Source: Lentzea aerocolonigenes (GTDB taxonomy: Bacteria > Actinomycetota > Actinomycetes > Mycobacteriales > Pseudonocardiaceae). From it: 9,585 bases of DNA. Below, one piece after another: positions 1 through 5,891 of this stretch. The notes beneath the pieces were generated by a model, which saw nothing but the letters and a program-made list of their open reading frames with translations, was not told the DNA's origin and made no database searches. Made by a program: the position numbers and the translations under genes. Within the stretch, counting starts at the first letter, position 1. Each line of letters starts with the position of its first letter. The stretch is from the NCBI RefSeq assembly GCF_000955955.1, contig NZ_JYJG01000549.1, positions 1 through 9,585 of the forward strand. The letters run 5' to 3'.

Positions 1-30
1 TGCCCCGGATCGCCTGCTCTCCTCGGCTCG

Positions 31-247
31 GCTTCGCCATCGCCGCTTGCCTGCGGCTTCGCGGATAGCCATGCGGAGCTCGCCTCCGGCTTCGCGGACA
101 GCCATGCGGAGCTCGCCTCCGGCATCGCGACAGCCATGCGGGGGCCGGTCTTCGGCATAGCGTGCGTGGGCGTGCAGGGCTCGCTTCCGGCATCGCGTGA
201 CCGCGCGGGGCTCGCTTCCGGCATCGCGGGCGTGACCGCGCGGGGAG
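31..247. repeat. Degenerate tandem repeat array, about 33-bp period
   Basis: About six head-to-tail units begin near 55, 88, 121, 154, 189 and 220, with lengths of about 31-35 bp. Each opens with GGCTTCGCG or GGCATCGCG. All but the third and the last (cut short) close with CTCGCCTCC or CTCGCTTCC. Units 1 and 2 (55-87 and 88-120) differ at a single position, and later units drift. A weaker related unit lies before 55. No convincing gene occupies positions 1-254. The array lies just past the stop codon of the DUF2510/scramblase-like gene. Each unit contains short self-complementary pieces such as GGAG...CTCC. Function is unknown. There are no constant repeats with unique spacers, so it is not CRISPR. 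Confidence 0.8.
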
Positions 248-254
248 GGGCTGA

Positions 255-1052
255 CTAGCTCTGGTTCTGGCTCAGCACCGTGTCCACGGTGACGCCGGAC
301 GCCACGATCATGCTCAGCAGCGGGTCCGGGACCTGGCGGTGGAACTGCACCACGTAGTTGTCCGCGGTCGTGAACATCGCCTTCGCCATGCCCTGCCACG
401 TCTTGGTGATGCGCGCGACCTCGGTGTCGGTGTGGTCGCACAGCGAGAAGTTCCACGCCCGCCAGTTCTCGGCGTAGATGCCGCCGACCTTCATCCCGTT
501 GCACACGTAGGCGAACCGGACCTTGCCGAACACGTTCTCCTGCACGATCTCGCCGATCGGCATGCCGTCACCGCGTTCGACGATCACCTTGGACTTCCAC
601 ATCGTCGCCGGCCGCACGAGCCGCAGCACCGGATGGCCCTGCACGTCCCGGATCTCCAGCCGGACGTCCATCAACGAGTCGAGCTTGGTGAAGGCGCGCA
701 ACGCTTTCGCGGCGCCGGACTGGCCGACCTGCTCGACGGTGCCGAGGTGGCGGGCGTGCTGGTCGTAGATGACGTAGGAGTTCGACATCTCGATGAGCTT
801 GGCCTTCTGGTTCACCACCAGGACGGGCTCGGTGAACAGGCTGCCGCCACCCTGCCCGGCTCCGTGCGCGCCCGCGCGCTGGACCTGCTGCGCCACCTTC
901 TCCTGACCCGTGCCGCCCATCTGCATCTCCATGTGATGGGCGTCGGTCTGCTGCTGGCGCGGCTGCGTGTGCGGGGTCCACTGCGTGCCGTCCCACCACC
1001 GGACGAAGCGAGGGTCGGCGTTGTCGGGGTACCAGCCCGGGGCGAGGTTCAC
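255..1052 (-). CDS. DUF2510 protein with C-terminal scramblase/LURP-one-like domain
   Basis: Residues 4-32 form a DUF2510 module, seen as PGWYPD followed by RWWDGTQWT. A Gln/Gly-rich linker runs to about residue 70. Residues 70-265 are a beta-rich domain resembling the phospholipid scramblase/LURP-one fold, with repeated strand patterns such as VLVVNQKAKLIE, YVIYDQ and KVIVERGDG. I see no signal peptide and no convincing transmembrane helix except possibly a weak hydrophobic C-terminal stretch. The molecular role of such bacterial proteins is not established. The gene follows the ferredoxin on the same strand but a strong hairpin separates them, so it is probably a separate unit. I chose the GTG at 1052 because DUF2510 modules usually sit at the very N-terminus and a TACGCT -10-like hexamer lies 6 nt upstream, which would fit a leaderless message. 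An in-frame GTG at 1091 would add 13 residues, but it falls in the outer arm of the hairpin. Neither start has a good ribosome binding site. The family call is fairly sure, the start is not. Confidence 0.82.
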   Translation of the reverse strand: MNLAPGWYPDNADPRFVRWWDGTQWTPHTQPRQQQTDAHHMEMQMGGTGQEKVAQQVQRAGAHGAGQGGGSLFTEPVLVVNQKAKLIEMSNSYVIYDQHARHLGTVEQVGQSGAAKALRAFTKLDSLMDVRLEIRDVQGHPVLRLVRPATMWKSKVIVERGDGMPIGEIVQENVFGKVRFAYVCNGMKVGGIYAENWRAWNFSLCDHTDTEVARITKTWQGMAKAMFTTADNYVVQFHRQVPDPLLSMIVASGVTVDTVLSQNQS

Positions 1053-1090
1053 GCGGGCAGCGTAGTGCGAGAACTCGTGTGATGTGGGCA

Positions 1091-1139
1091 CGTTGGTGCC
1101 AGGCGACGGGCACGGATGTCGCCTGGCTGCTCTCCAACG
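1091..1139. terminator. Strong inverted repeat between ferredoxin and DUF2510 genes
   Basis: The core arms GCCAGGCGAC (1098-1107) and GTCGCCTGGC (1118-1127) are perfectly complementary over 10 bp around a 10-nt loop. Outer arms CGTTGG (1091-1096) and CCAACG (1134-1139) extend the structure across a small asymmetric bulge. It lies about 25 bp downstream of the ferredoxin stop. There is no T-run, as is common for actinobacterial terminators. A regulatory hairpin for the next gene is the alternative. Confidence 0.6.
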
Positions 1140-1164
1140 GCTGTTTTGTGCTGCTTTGCGCGGA

Positions 1165-1356
1165 TCAGCTGATGGTGATCGCGCTCGCCGGGCACAAGCC
1201 TGCCGCTTCCTTCGCGGTGGCCTCGTGCTCGGCGTCCGGGTGCTCCACCAGGAGCACGACCGTGCCGTCTTCTTCGCTCTGGTCGAAGAGGTCCGGGTCC
1301 GTCAGGACGCACATCCCTGAGCCGCAGCACTTCGACTGGTCGACGGAAATCCTCAT
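1165..1356 (-). CDS. 3Fe-4S ferredoxin, P450 redox partner
   Basis: A 63-residue ferredoxin of the single-cluster type that passes electrons to bacterial P450s. Cluster ligands are C10 and C16 in KCCGSGMC, and C55 in GLCP near the C-terminus. The extra C11 sits where other members have a small hydrophobic residue. Length and the VLTDPDLFDQ segment fit the family. The ATG at 1356 overlaps the P450 stop as ATGA, which implies translational coupling. This explains the lack of a separate ribosome binding site and makes it the better start than the in-frame GTG nine bases upstream. It is a soluble cytoplasmic protein that would take electrons from a ferredoxin reductase, not encoded here. All cluster residues are present although the P450 it should serve lacks its haem cysteine. 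Confidence 0.92.
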   Translation of the reverse strand: MRISVDQSKCCGSGMCVLTDPDLFDQSEEDGTVVLLVEHPDAEHEATAKEAAGLCPASAITIS

Positions 1357-2549
1357 GCCGACCACGCTACTGGCAACGAGTGGACCCCGTAGATCCCCAT
1401 GTTCGTGCGCAGCGGCACCTCCTCCGGTGCCACGTCCAGCCGGAGGTCCGGGAACTCCTGGAACAGCTTGGCGAACGCGATCCGCATCTCGATGCGGGCG
1501 AGCTGCTGGATGCCGTGCCCGAACGCGACGTGCCCCGTCGCCGGGCGGCGCAGGTCGAGCTCCTCCGGGTTGCCGGGGAACTTCTCCGGATCCCTGTTGG
1601 CCACCGGGATGTGCATCATCACCGTGTCACCCGCCTTGATGAGGTGCCCGTCGATCTCCACGTCCTCGGTCGCGGTGCGCAGCGGTCCGAAGTGGATGAT
1701 CGACAGGTACCGCATGAGCTCCTCGACGGCGTTGTCGATCACCTCGGGCTCGTCGCGCAGGATCTTCAGCTGATCCGGGTGCTGCAGCAGCGTGAACGTG
1801 CCGATGCCGAGCATGTTCGCCGTGGTCTCGTGCCCGGCGAGCAGCAGGAGCATCGCCATGTTCGACGCTTCCTCGTCCGTCGGCTCCCCGGTGGCCAGCA
1901 GGTCGCTGATCATGTCGTCGCCGCCGGGGCTGGCCTTCTTGCGGGCGATCAGCTCGCGCATGAACTCCTGGATGCGCTCGAAGGCGGCCATGGCCTCCTT
2001 GACCGGCGTGTCCAGGCTCAGCATCTTCGCCGTGTCCTCCTGGAACCTGTGCTTCTCGTCGTAGTCGACGCCGAGCAGCGCGCAGATCACCAGTGACGGC
2101 ACCGGAAGTGCGAACTCCTTGACCAGGTCCGCGTGGCCGTCGAACGTCCGCAGGTGCTTGAGCTGGTCGTCGACGATCGTGCCGATCCACTCCGACAGCT
2201 GGTTCATCCGCCTGACCGTGAACTGGCCCTGCAGCATCTTGCGCAGCCGGGTGTGGTCCGGCGGGTCCTGGCTGAGGAACATGCCGGGTTCGACCTTGCG
2301 CTTCGTGTCGCTGTCGTCCACCTGGCGGCGCTTGTCCGGCAGGTGGTGACTCCCCGGGTCGTTGGTGAACTTCGGGCTGCCCAGGATCTCCCGCACCTGG
2401 TGGTGGCCCGTGACCAGCCAGCCGAGGTGGCCGTCGGCGAACTCGAGCCTGCTGATCCGCGCCTTGTCGCGGATCCCGGTCAGCTCGGTCGGCGGGTCGA
2501 ACGGGTTCGGCCGCGTGGTGGGCAGTTCTTCGGAGATCAGTTCGGTCAT
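1353..2549 (-). CDS. CYP105-like cytochrome P450 lacking the haem-ligand cysteine
   Basis: A 398-residue class I bacterial P450, close to normal length. Visible landmarks are the C-helix DPPDHTRLRKML (95-106), the TVRRM segment typical of CYP105-type enzymes, the I-helix oxygen-activation motif AGHETT (238-243), the K-helix ExxR as E277-R280, and the meander NRDPEKFP (318-325). The haem loop should read FGHGI-HQCLG-QQLARIE. Here it reads FGHGI-QQLARIE (343-354), so five residues including the proximal cysteine are absent in frame. The only other cysteine is in LVICALL, far from the haem site. As written it should not bind haem as a P450 thiolate, so it is either recently inactivated, a pseudoenzyme or an assembly error. 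ATG 2549 is chosen because GGGAGG (2563-2558) lies 8 nt upstream; an in-frame GTG at 2558 overlaps that site. It follows the ABC-F gene by 43 bp and overlaps the ferredoxin. Confidence 0.9.
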   Translation of the reverse strand: MTELISEELPTTRPNPFDPPTELTGIRDKARISRLEFADGHLGWLVTGHHQVREILGSPKFTNDPGSHHLPDKRRQVDDSDTKRKVEPGMFLSQDPPDHTRLRKMLQGQFTVRRMNQLSEWIGTIVDDQLKHLRTFDGHADLVKEFALPVPSLVICALLGVDYDEKHRFQEDTAKMLSLDTPVKEAMAAFERIQEFMRELIARKKASPGGDDMISDLLATGEPTDEEASNMAMLLLLAGHETTANMLGIGTFTLLQHPDQLKILRDEPEVIDNAVEELMRYLSIIHFGPLRTATEDVEIDGHLIKAGDTVMMHIPVANRDPEKFPGNPEELDLRRPATGHVAFGHGIQQLARIEMRIAFAKLFQEFPDLRLDVAPEEVPLRTNMGIYGVHSLPVAWSA

Positions 2550-2557
2550 CTCGCACA

Positions 2558-2563
2558 CCTCCC
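2558..2563 (-). promoter_or_regulatory. Ribosome binding site of the P450 gene
   Basis: GGGAGG on the minus strand, 8 nt before ATG 2549. It decides the start against the overlapping in-frame GTG at 2558. Confidence 0.75.
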
Positions 2564-2592
2564 AGTGCTCGGTAGAGGACCTGATTTCGAAG

Positions 2593-4131
2593 CTACAGAA
2601 CTTTCATCAATCTGTGAAGCGTCACGCACCGCCACGAACCGAAATCTGTCCGCATCTGCCGGTCGTGGGTCGCGACGGCCACGGCGGCCTGTGTCTGCCG
2701 GAGCGCCTCCGTCAGCTCGTCGACCAGCGCGATCGACAGGTGGTTGGTCGGTTCGTCGAGCAGCAGCACGTGCGGGCCGCTGCTGAGCAGAACCGCCAGC
2801 TCCAGTCGCCTGCGCTGCCCAGTGGACAGGCGGGAGACCGGGCGGGCGAGGTCTTTTCCTCTGAGCAGACCGAGTTCCTCCACCCGCGAACAGAGCTGCC
2901 GCGCGGTGGCGGCCTCGTTCTCGAACGTCGACTCCTGGGCGAGCAACGCCACCTTGCCGGCGTGGTGAACCGTGCCGTCAGCAGGCTTGATGCGGCCAGC
3001 CAGGACATTCAGCAACGTCGACTTGCCGGCGCCGTTGGGGCCGGCGATGAGCAGTTTCTCGCCCGCGGACAACGAGATCGGCTCGGCGAGGTTCAGCCTT
3101 CCGGGTACTTCCAGCGGGGTGGCGTGCAGCAGGTCGCCGTCGGCCGTCAGGTTTGGCGGGGCGAAGCCCAACGGCGGCGGGGGAGCGTCGACGCGCTGGT
3201 CGTCCAGCTCCTCCAGCCGGCGAGCGACGTTGCGCATCTTGTTCGCCGCGCGCGTGGTGCGCTGGTGCTTGAACGTGCCCTTCGGTGGACGCCAGGCGTC
3301 CTTCAGGCGTGATTGAGCGCGTTCGACCTTCTCGGCGAGCTCGTCGTGTTCCGCTTCCTCCTGGGCGAACCGCTGTTCCCACCGCCGGCGTTCGGCGCGT
3401 TTGGCCTCCTTGAACGCCTGGTAGCCGCCGCCGTGCAGGTGCACCTCGCCGTCGGGAGTCGGGTCGAGGTCGAGCAGTTGCGTGCAGACGTCGTCCAGCA
3501 ACGTGCGGTCGTGGCTCACGAGCACCACGACGCCGTGGTGTTGCCGCAGGCGTTCGGTCAGGAAGTTCAGCGCGTGCTCGTCGAGGTGGTTGGTGGGTTC
3601 GTCGAGCAGCAGGACGTCGGCGCGTTCGGCGAGCAGGCACGCGAGCCGGACGCGGTACCGCTGGCCCACGCTGAGTTCCTTGAGCTGCTTGGACTTCGGG
3701 TGGTCGGCGTCCAGGGCTTTGAGGGCGATCTCCGCGCGGCGTTCGGCGTCCCAGGCCTCGATGGCCTCGGCGTGGGCCAGGGCGTGAGCGTAACGCCGCT
3801 CGTCGAACGGCTCGGCGGCACTGTCCAGTTCGGACAGTGCCTGACGGCTTTCGCGCAGTGCCTCGGACAGCAGGTCCCCCACCGTTTCGCTGTCGTGGAA
3901 CGGCATTTCCTGTTGCACCAGGCTCAACGAACCGTGCCGGGTGACAGTTCCCTGGTCCGGCACGAGATCGCCGGCGAGCAGGCGGAGGAGGGTGGTCTTG
4001 CCGCGGCCGTTCTCGCCGATGACGCCGAGGCGTTGGCCTGCGGAGATTTTGAGTGAGATGCCGTCGACGACAGGCCCGGCCTCATAGCCCTTGGTGAGAT
4101 CTTGGGTCGTCAAATGGACATGCGTGCGCAT
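2593..4131 (-). CDS. ABC-F ATPase, antibiotic-resistance (ribosome protection) type
   Basis: A 512-residue soluble protein with two nucleotide-binding domains and no membrane segment. NBD1 has Walker A GENGRGKTT (39-47), signature LSVGQ (153-157), Walker B LLLDEPTNHLDE (174-185) and the H-loop SHD (206-208). A charged, Arg-rich inter-domain linker spans about 240-320. NBD2 has Walker A GPNGAGKST (364-372), signature LSTGQ (435-439), Walker B LLLDEPTNHLS (456-466) and THD (488-490). Both catalytic glutamates, E178 and E460, are present. This layout fits the actinobacterial ABC-F proteins that bind the ribosomal E site and dislodge macrolide, lincosamide, streptogramin or pleuromutilin drugs. 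Which drug applies here cannot be read from sequence. The start is supported by GAGGA (4142-4138) 6 nt upstream. A leader ORF and hairpin precede it, which suggests antibiotic-sensing attenuation. The P450 and ferredoxin lie downstream and are probably cotranscribed. Confidence 0.92.
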   Translation of the reverse strand: MRTHVHLTTQDLTKGYEAGPVVDGISLKISAGQRLGVIGENGRGKTTLLRLLAGDLVPDQGTVTRHGSLSLVQQEMPFHDSETVGDLLSEALRESRQALSELDSAAEPFDERRYAHALAHAEAIEAWDAERRAEIALKALDADHPKSKQLKELSVGQRYRVRLACLLAERADVLLLDEPTNHLDEHALNFLTERLRQHHGVVVLVSHDRTLLDDVCTQLLDLDPTPDGEVHLHGGGYQAFKEAKRAERRRWEQRFAQEEAEHDELAEKVERAQSRLKDAWRPPKGTFKHQRTTRAANKMRNVARRLEELDDQRVDAPPPPLGFAPPNLTADGDLLHATPLEVPGRLNLAEPISLSAGEKLLIAGPNGAGKSTLLNVLAGRIKPADGTVHHAGKVALLAQESTFENEAATARQLCSRVEELGLLRGKDLARPVSRLSTGQRRRLELAVLLSSGPHVLLLDEPTNHLSIALVDELTEALRQTQAAVAVATHDRQMRTDFGSWRCVTLHRLMKVL

Positions 4132-4137
4132 GCGGGA

Positions 4138-4142
4138 TCCTC
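4138..4142 (-). promoter_or_regulatory. Ribosome binding site of the ABC-F gene
   Basis: GAGGA on the minus strand, 6 nt before ATG 4131. It lies just downstream of the CGTACCC segment (4153-4147) that can pair with the leader ORF, so leader folding could affect its accessibility. Confidence 0.65.
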
Positions 4143-4146
4143 ATCT

Positions 4147-4214
4147 GGGTACGCGAAATCAGGACGTGGTGTGGTGGCACACGTCCTGAATCAGAGGTAG
4201 AAGACCCCGTACCC
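4147..4214 (-). promoter_or_regulatory. Alternative pairing in the ABC-F leader
   Basis: GGGTACG inside the leader ORF (4214-4208) is complementary to CGTACCC (4153-4147) close to the ABC-F ribosome binding site, giving a 7-bp long-range stem that encloses the attenuator hairpin. Upstream GTACC (4236-4232) or CCGTA (4243-4239) could compete for the same leader segment. Pairings are seen by eye; no folding energies were computed. Confidence 0.4.
4159..4189 (-). terminator. Attenuator hairpin in the ABC-F leader
   Basis: TCAGGACGTG (4189-4180) and CACGTCCTGA (4168-4159) form a perfect 10-bp stem with an 11-nt loop, followed on the minus strand by TTTCGCGT. It begins one base after the leader ORF stop, so a ribosome paused at the end of the leader would cover its 5' arm. 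The U-tract is short, so it could be a conditional terminator, or simply the terminator of the TetR gene. Confidence 0.6.
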
Positions 4215-4223
4215 GAATCCCAT
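4191..4223 (-). CDS. Ten-codon leader peptide ORF upstream of ABC-F
   Basis: An ATG-to-TGA frame encodes MGFGYGVFYL, rich in glycine and aromatic residues, between the TetR stop and the ABC-F start. The hairpin at 4189-4159 starts one base after its stop codon. No clear ribosome binding site precedes the ATG, and a transcript starting close to it could be read nearly leaderless. Short leader ORFs followed by conditional hairpins are known regulators of erm, cat and several ABC-F resistance genes, where a drug-stalled ribosome releases expression. The position and geometry match that pattern. Translation itself is inferred, and a 10-codon frame can arise by chance. Confidence 0.5.
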   Translation of the reverse strand: MGFGYGVFYL

Positions 4224-4237
4224 GAGACCCACGGTAC

Positions 4238-4774
4238 CTACGGTCGCAACGCCTTTTCGATCGCCTTCTTCAGGTCCTGCACGCTTTCCTCGGTGCCCGG
4301 CGTCGGGCCGGTCGTGCTGCCGCCGCCGACGAGCCGGTAGAAGATCAGGCCCTCCAGGAACGCGCTGATGTGCGCACCGGCGCGTTCGGGGTCCTCGTGG
4401 CCCAGTGCCCGCGCCATCTCCGCGGCCCGCTTGCGGGGGGAGTGCACGAGGATCGACTTCAGCTCGGGGTGGTGCGTGGCTTCGAGCATCGCCGCGTACC
4501 GGGCGAGCGTGCGGTTCCGCTCGACCAGCCAGCTGTCGAGCGTCTTCGCGAGACCGCCGGCCGGGTCCTCCGGGTCGAGGAAGATCTCTGCCTGCTCCTG
4601 GACGGCGAGCCGGTCCACCAGCCCCTCGATCAACGCCCTGCGCGTGCGGAAGTAGGCGCTCGTCGAACCTTCTGGCAGACCGGCCTTGCGGTCGACCGCC
4701 CGGTGGGTGAGGCCGCGCATGCCGAGCTCTGCGACGAGCTCGATCGCCGCGTCCGTGATCAGGTCTTTTCGCAC
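4238..4774 (-). CDS. TetR-family transcriptional regulator
   Basis: A 178-residue repressor-type protein. The N-terminal DNA-binding domain runs from about 4 to 48, with the helix-turn-helix around 22-42 (LTHRAVDRKAGLPEGSTSAYF). The rest is a helical ligand-binding and dimerisation domain with no recognisable ligand signature. The start is GTG 4774, with AAGGA 5 nt upstream. The frame stays open upstream, but only as a shadow of the opposing monooxygenase gene. The gene diverges from the FAD monooxygenase across a 70-bp region with three palindromic boxes. It therefore probably represses both itself and that gene, with a small molecule as inducer. The ABC-F leader starts just past its stop codon, so readthrough could tie the ABC-F gene to the same control. 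Confidence 0.9.
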   Translation of the reverse strand: MRKDLITDAAIELVAELGMRGLTHRAVDRKAGLPEGSTSAYFRTRRALIEGLVDRLAVQEQAEIFLDPEDPAGGLAKTLDSWLVERNRTLARYAAMLEATHHPELKSILVHSPRKRAAEMARALGHEDPERAGAHISAFLEGLIFYRLVGGGSTTGPTPGTEESVQDLKKAIEKALRP

Positions 4775-4789
4775 TGTGGTCCTTGTCTC

Positions 4790-4834
4790 TCTACAGCTGT
4801 AGTCTACAGGTGTAGATTCTTCTACAGGTGTAGA
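4790..4834. promoter_or_regulatory. Triple palindromic operator for the TetR regulator
   Basis: Three copies of CTACA-NN-TGTAG lie at 4791-4802 (CTACAGCTGTAG), 4804-4815 and 4822-4833 (both CTACAGGTGTAG). Centres are 13 and 18 bp apart. Boxes 2 and 3 extend to 14-bp TCTACA-NN-TGTAGA. They fill the space between the divergent TetR and monooxygenase starts, as expected for TetR autoregulation. A possible plus-strand promoter is TCTACA (4790-4795), 17 bp, TAGATT (4813-4818). A possible minus-strand one is TCTACA (4816-4811), 17 bp, TAGAGA (4793-4788). Both would be covered by bound repressor. The promoter hexamers are weak guesses. Confidence 0.72.
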
Positions 4835-4844
4835 GGAGGCTGAC

Positions 4845-5891
4845 ATGAAGGCGATCGTGGTCGGTGGTGGCATCGGCGGGCTGGCGGCCGCCGTGTCGTT
4901 GCGGCGCGTGGGCTGGGAAGTCCAGGTGCTCGAGCGTGCTGCCGCCTTTGGCGAGGTCGGGGCCGGGATCGGCGTGATGCCGAACGCGGTGCGCGCGCTG
5001 GAGTGGATGGGTGTCGCGGACGAGGCGCGGCGGCTCGGGACACCGCGCGTGTCGGGTGGCATCAAGTCGTCCGACGGGCGCTGGCTCGCGCACCTGCCCG
5101 CGGTCGGCCAGGAGAAGATCATCGCGATGCACCGCGCCGATCTGCACGGTGTGCTGCTGCGCGCGCTGCCGCCGGAGATCCTCTTCAACAATGTCGAAGT
5201 CACGAGCGTTGAGGAGCTGGACGCAGACCTCGTGGTGGCGGCGGACGGCATCAACAGCCGCCTTCGCGCGGAACTGCTGCCCGACGCGCCGGGACCGGTG
5301 TACGCGGGGGCCACGGCGTGGCGAGGGGTGGCGCCGGGTCCGTTCGATCTCCCGATCTCGCAGACACTCGGTCCCGGCGGCGAGGCGGGCCTGCTGCCGC
5401 TCGGGGACGGCCGCCTGTGCTGGTACGTCTCGACTGTCGCGCCGGCTGGGGCCTCGCTCGACCCCGCGCAGGTGTTCGCCGACTGGCACGAGCCGTTCCC
5501 GGAGCTGCTGGCGACGACTCCGGAGATCCTGCGGCACGACATCTACGAACTGCCGTTGCTGCCGACGTTCATCTCCGGACGGGTGGCGTTGCTCGGCGAC
5601 GCGGCGCACGCGATGGTCCCGTACATGGGGCAGGGGGCGTGCATGGCGCTGGAGGACGCCGTGACGCTGGCGTCGGTCGACGGTGATCTGGTGCGGTACG
5701 ACGCGTTGCGGCGGCCGCGCGCGCAGACCCTGTGGAAGGCCTCGAAGCTGGCGGGGAAGTTCGGGATCGAGGTGCGGTCACCGGTCGCGCTGGCGGTGCG
5801 GAATTCTGTGTACCGCATGCTGCCGGGCTCGGTGGCCGTGCGCGGGATGACCCGTTTCTCCTCGTGGGAGGTGCCCGCGATGCCACGATGA
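4845..5891 (+). CDS. FAD-dependent monooxygenase, group A (UbiH/salicylate hydroxylase-like)
   Basis: A 348-residue flavoprotein of the single-component aromatic hydroxylase type, which would use NAD(P)H and O2. The dinucleotide-binding GGGIGG is at 7-12, the DG motif at AADG (132-135), and the second FAD motif at GDAAHAMVPYMGQG (251-264). R97 in HRADLHGVL matches a conserved segment. The substrate is unknown. Relatives include enzymes that hydroxylate aromatics and some that inactivate tetracyclines or rifamycins, but nothing here identifies a drug. The protein is shorter than most relatives; the stretch between EVTSVEE and the DG motif lacks a strand pair I would expect. The start is clear from AGAGGAGG (4832-4839), 5 nt before ATG. 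Its stop overlaps the next start as ATGA. It is probably repressed by the divergent TetR protein. Confidence 0.88.
   Translation: MKAIVVGGGIGGLAAAVSLRRVGWEVQVLERAAAFGEVGAGIGVMPNAVRALEWMGVADEARRLGTPRVSGGIKSSDGRWLAHLPAVGQEKIIAMHRADLHGVLLRALPPEILFNNVEVTSVEELDADLVVAADGINSRLRAELLPDAPGPVYAGATAWRGVAPGPFDLPISQTLGPGGEAGLLPLGDGRLCWYVSTVAPAGASLDPAQVFADWHEPFPELLATTPEILRHDIYELPLLPTFISGRVALLGDAAHAMVPYMGQGACMALEDAVTLASVDGDLVRYDALRRPRAQTLWKASKLAGKFGIEVRSPVALAVRNSVYRMLPGSVAVRGMTRFSSWEVPAMPR

Noticed and set aside
31..247. CRISPR array
   Set aside because: Units are contiguous and drifting, with no unique spacers between constant repeats, and no cas genes are present.
339..1082. Long plus-strand open frame opposite the DUF2510 gene
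   Set aside because: Its translation is low-complexity His/Arg/Val-rich and matches no family. It is the GC-rich complement of a gene with clear domains.
1164..1173. Palindrome ATCAGCTGAT over the ferredoxin stop as an operator
   Set aside because: A 10-bp palindrome mostly made of coding and stop codon bases, with no second copy nearby. It can be chance.
1353..2549. TxtE-like nitrating P450 working with the NOS
   Set aside because: The N-terminal half resembles CYP105-type enzymes rather than TxtE, the gene is not linked to NOS, and the haem cysteine is missing.
4191..4250. Promoter for the ABC-F leader within the TetR 3' end
   Set aside because: TAGGTA (4240-4235) is a passable -10, but no -35 element lies at the right distance, so no promoter was called.
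4775..5542. N-terminal extension of the TetR frame across the monooxygenase gene
   Set aside because: The extension is Ser/Arg/Pro-rich shadow sequence opposite the FAD monooxygenase. The TetR domain starts at GTG 4774 with a good ribosome binding site.
5732..5887. Upstream start for the four-TM membrane protein
   Set aside because: This part lies wholly inside the monooxygenase gene in another frame. ATG 5888 with the ATGA overlap is the natural start.
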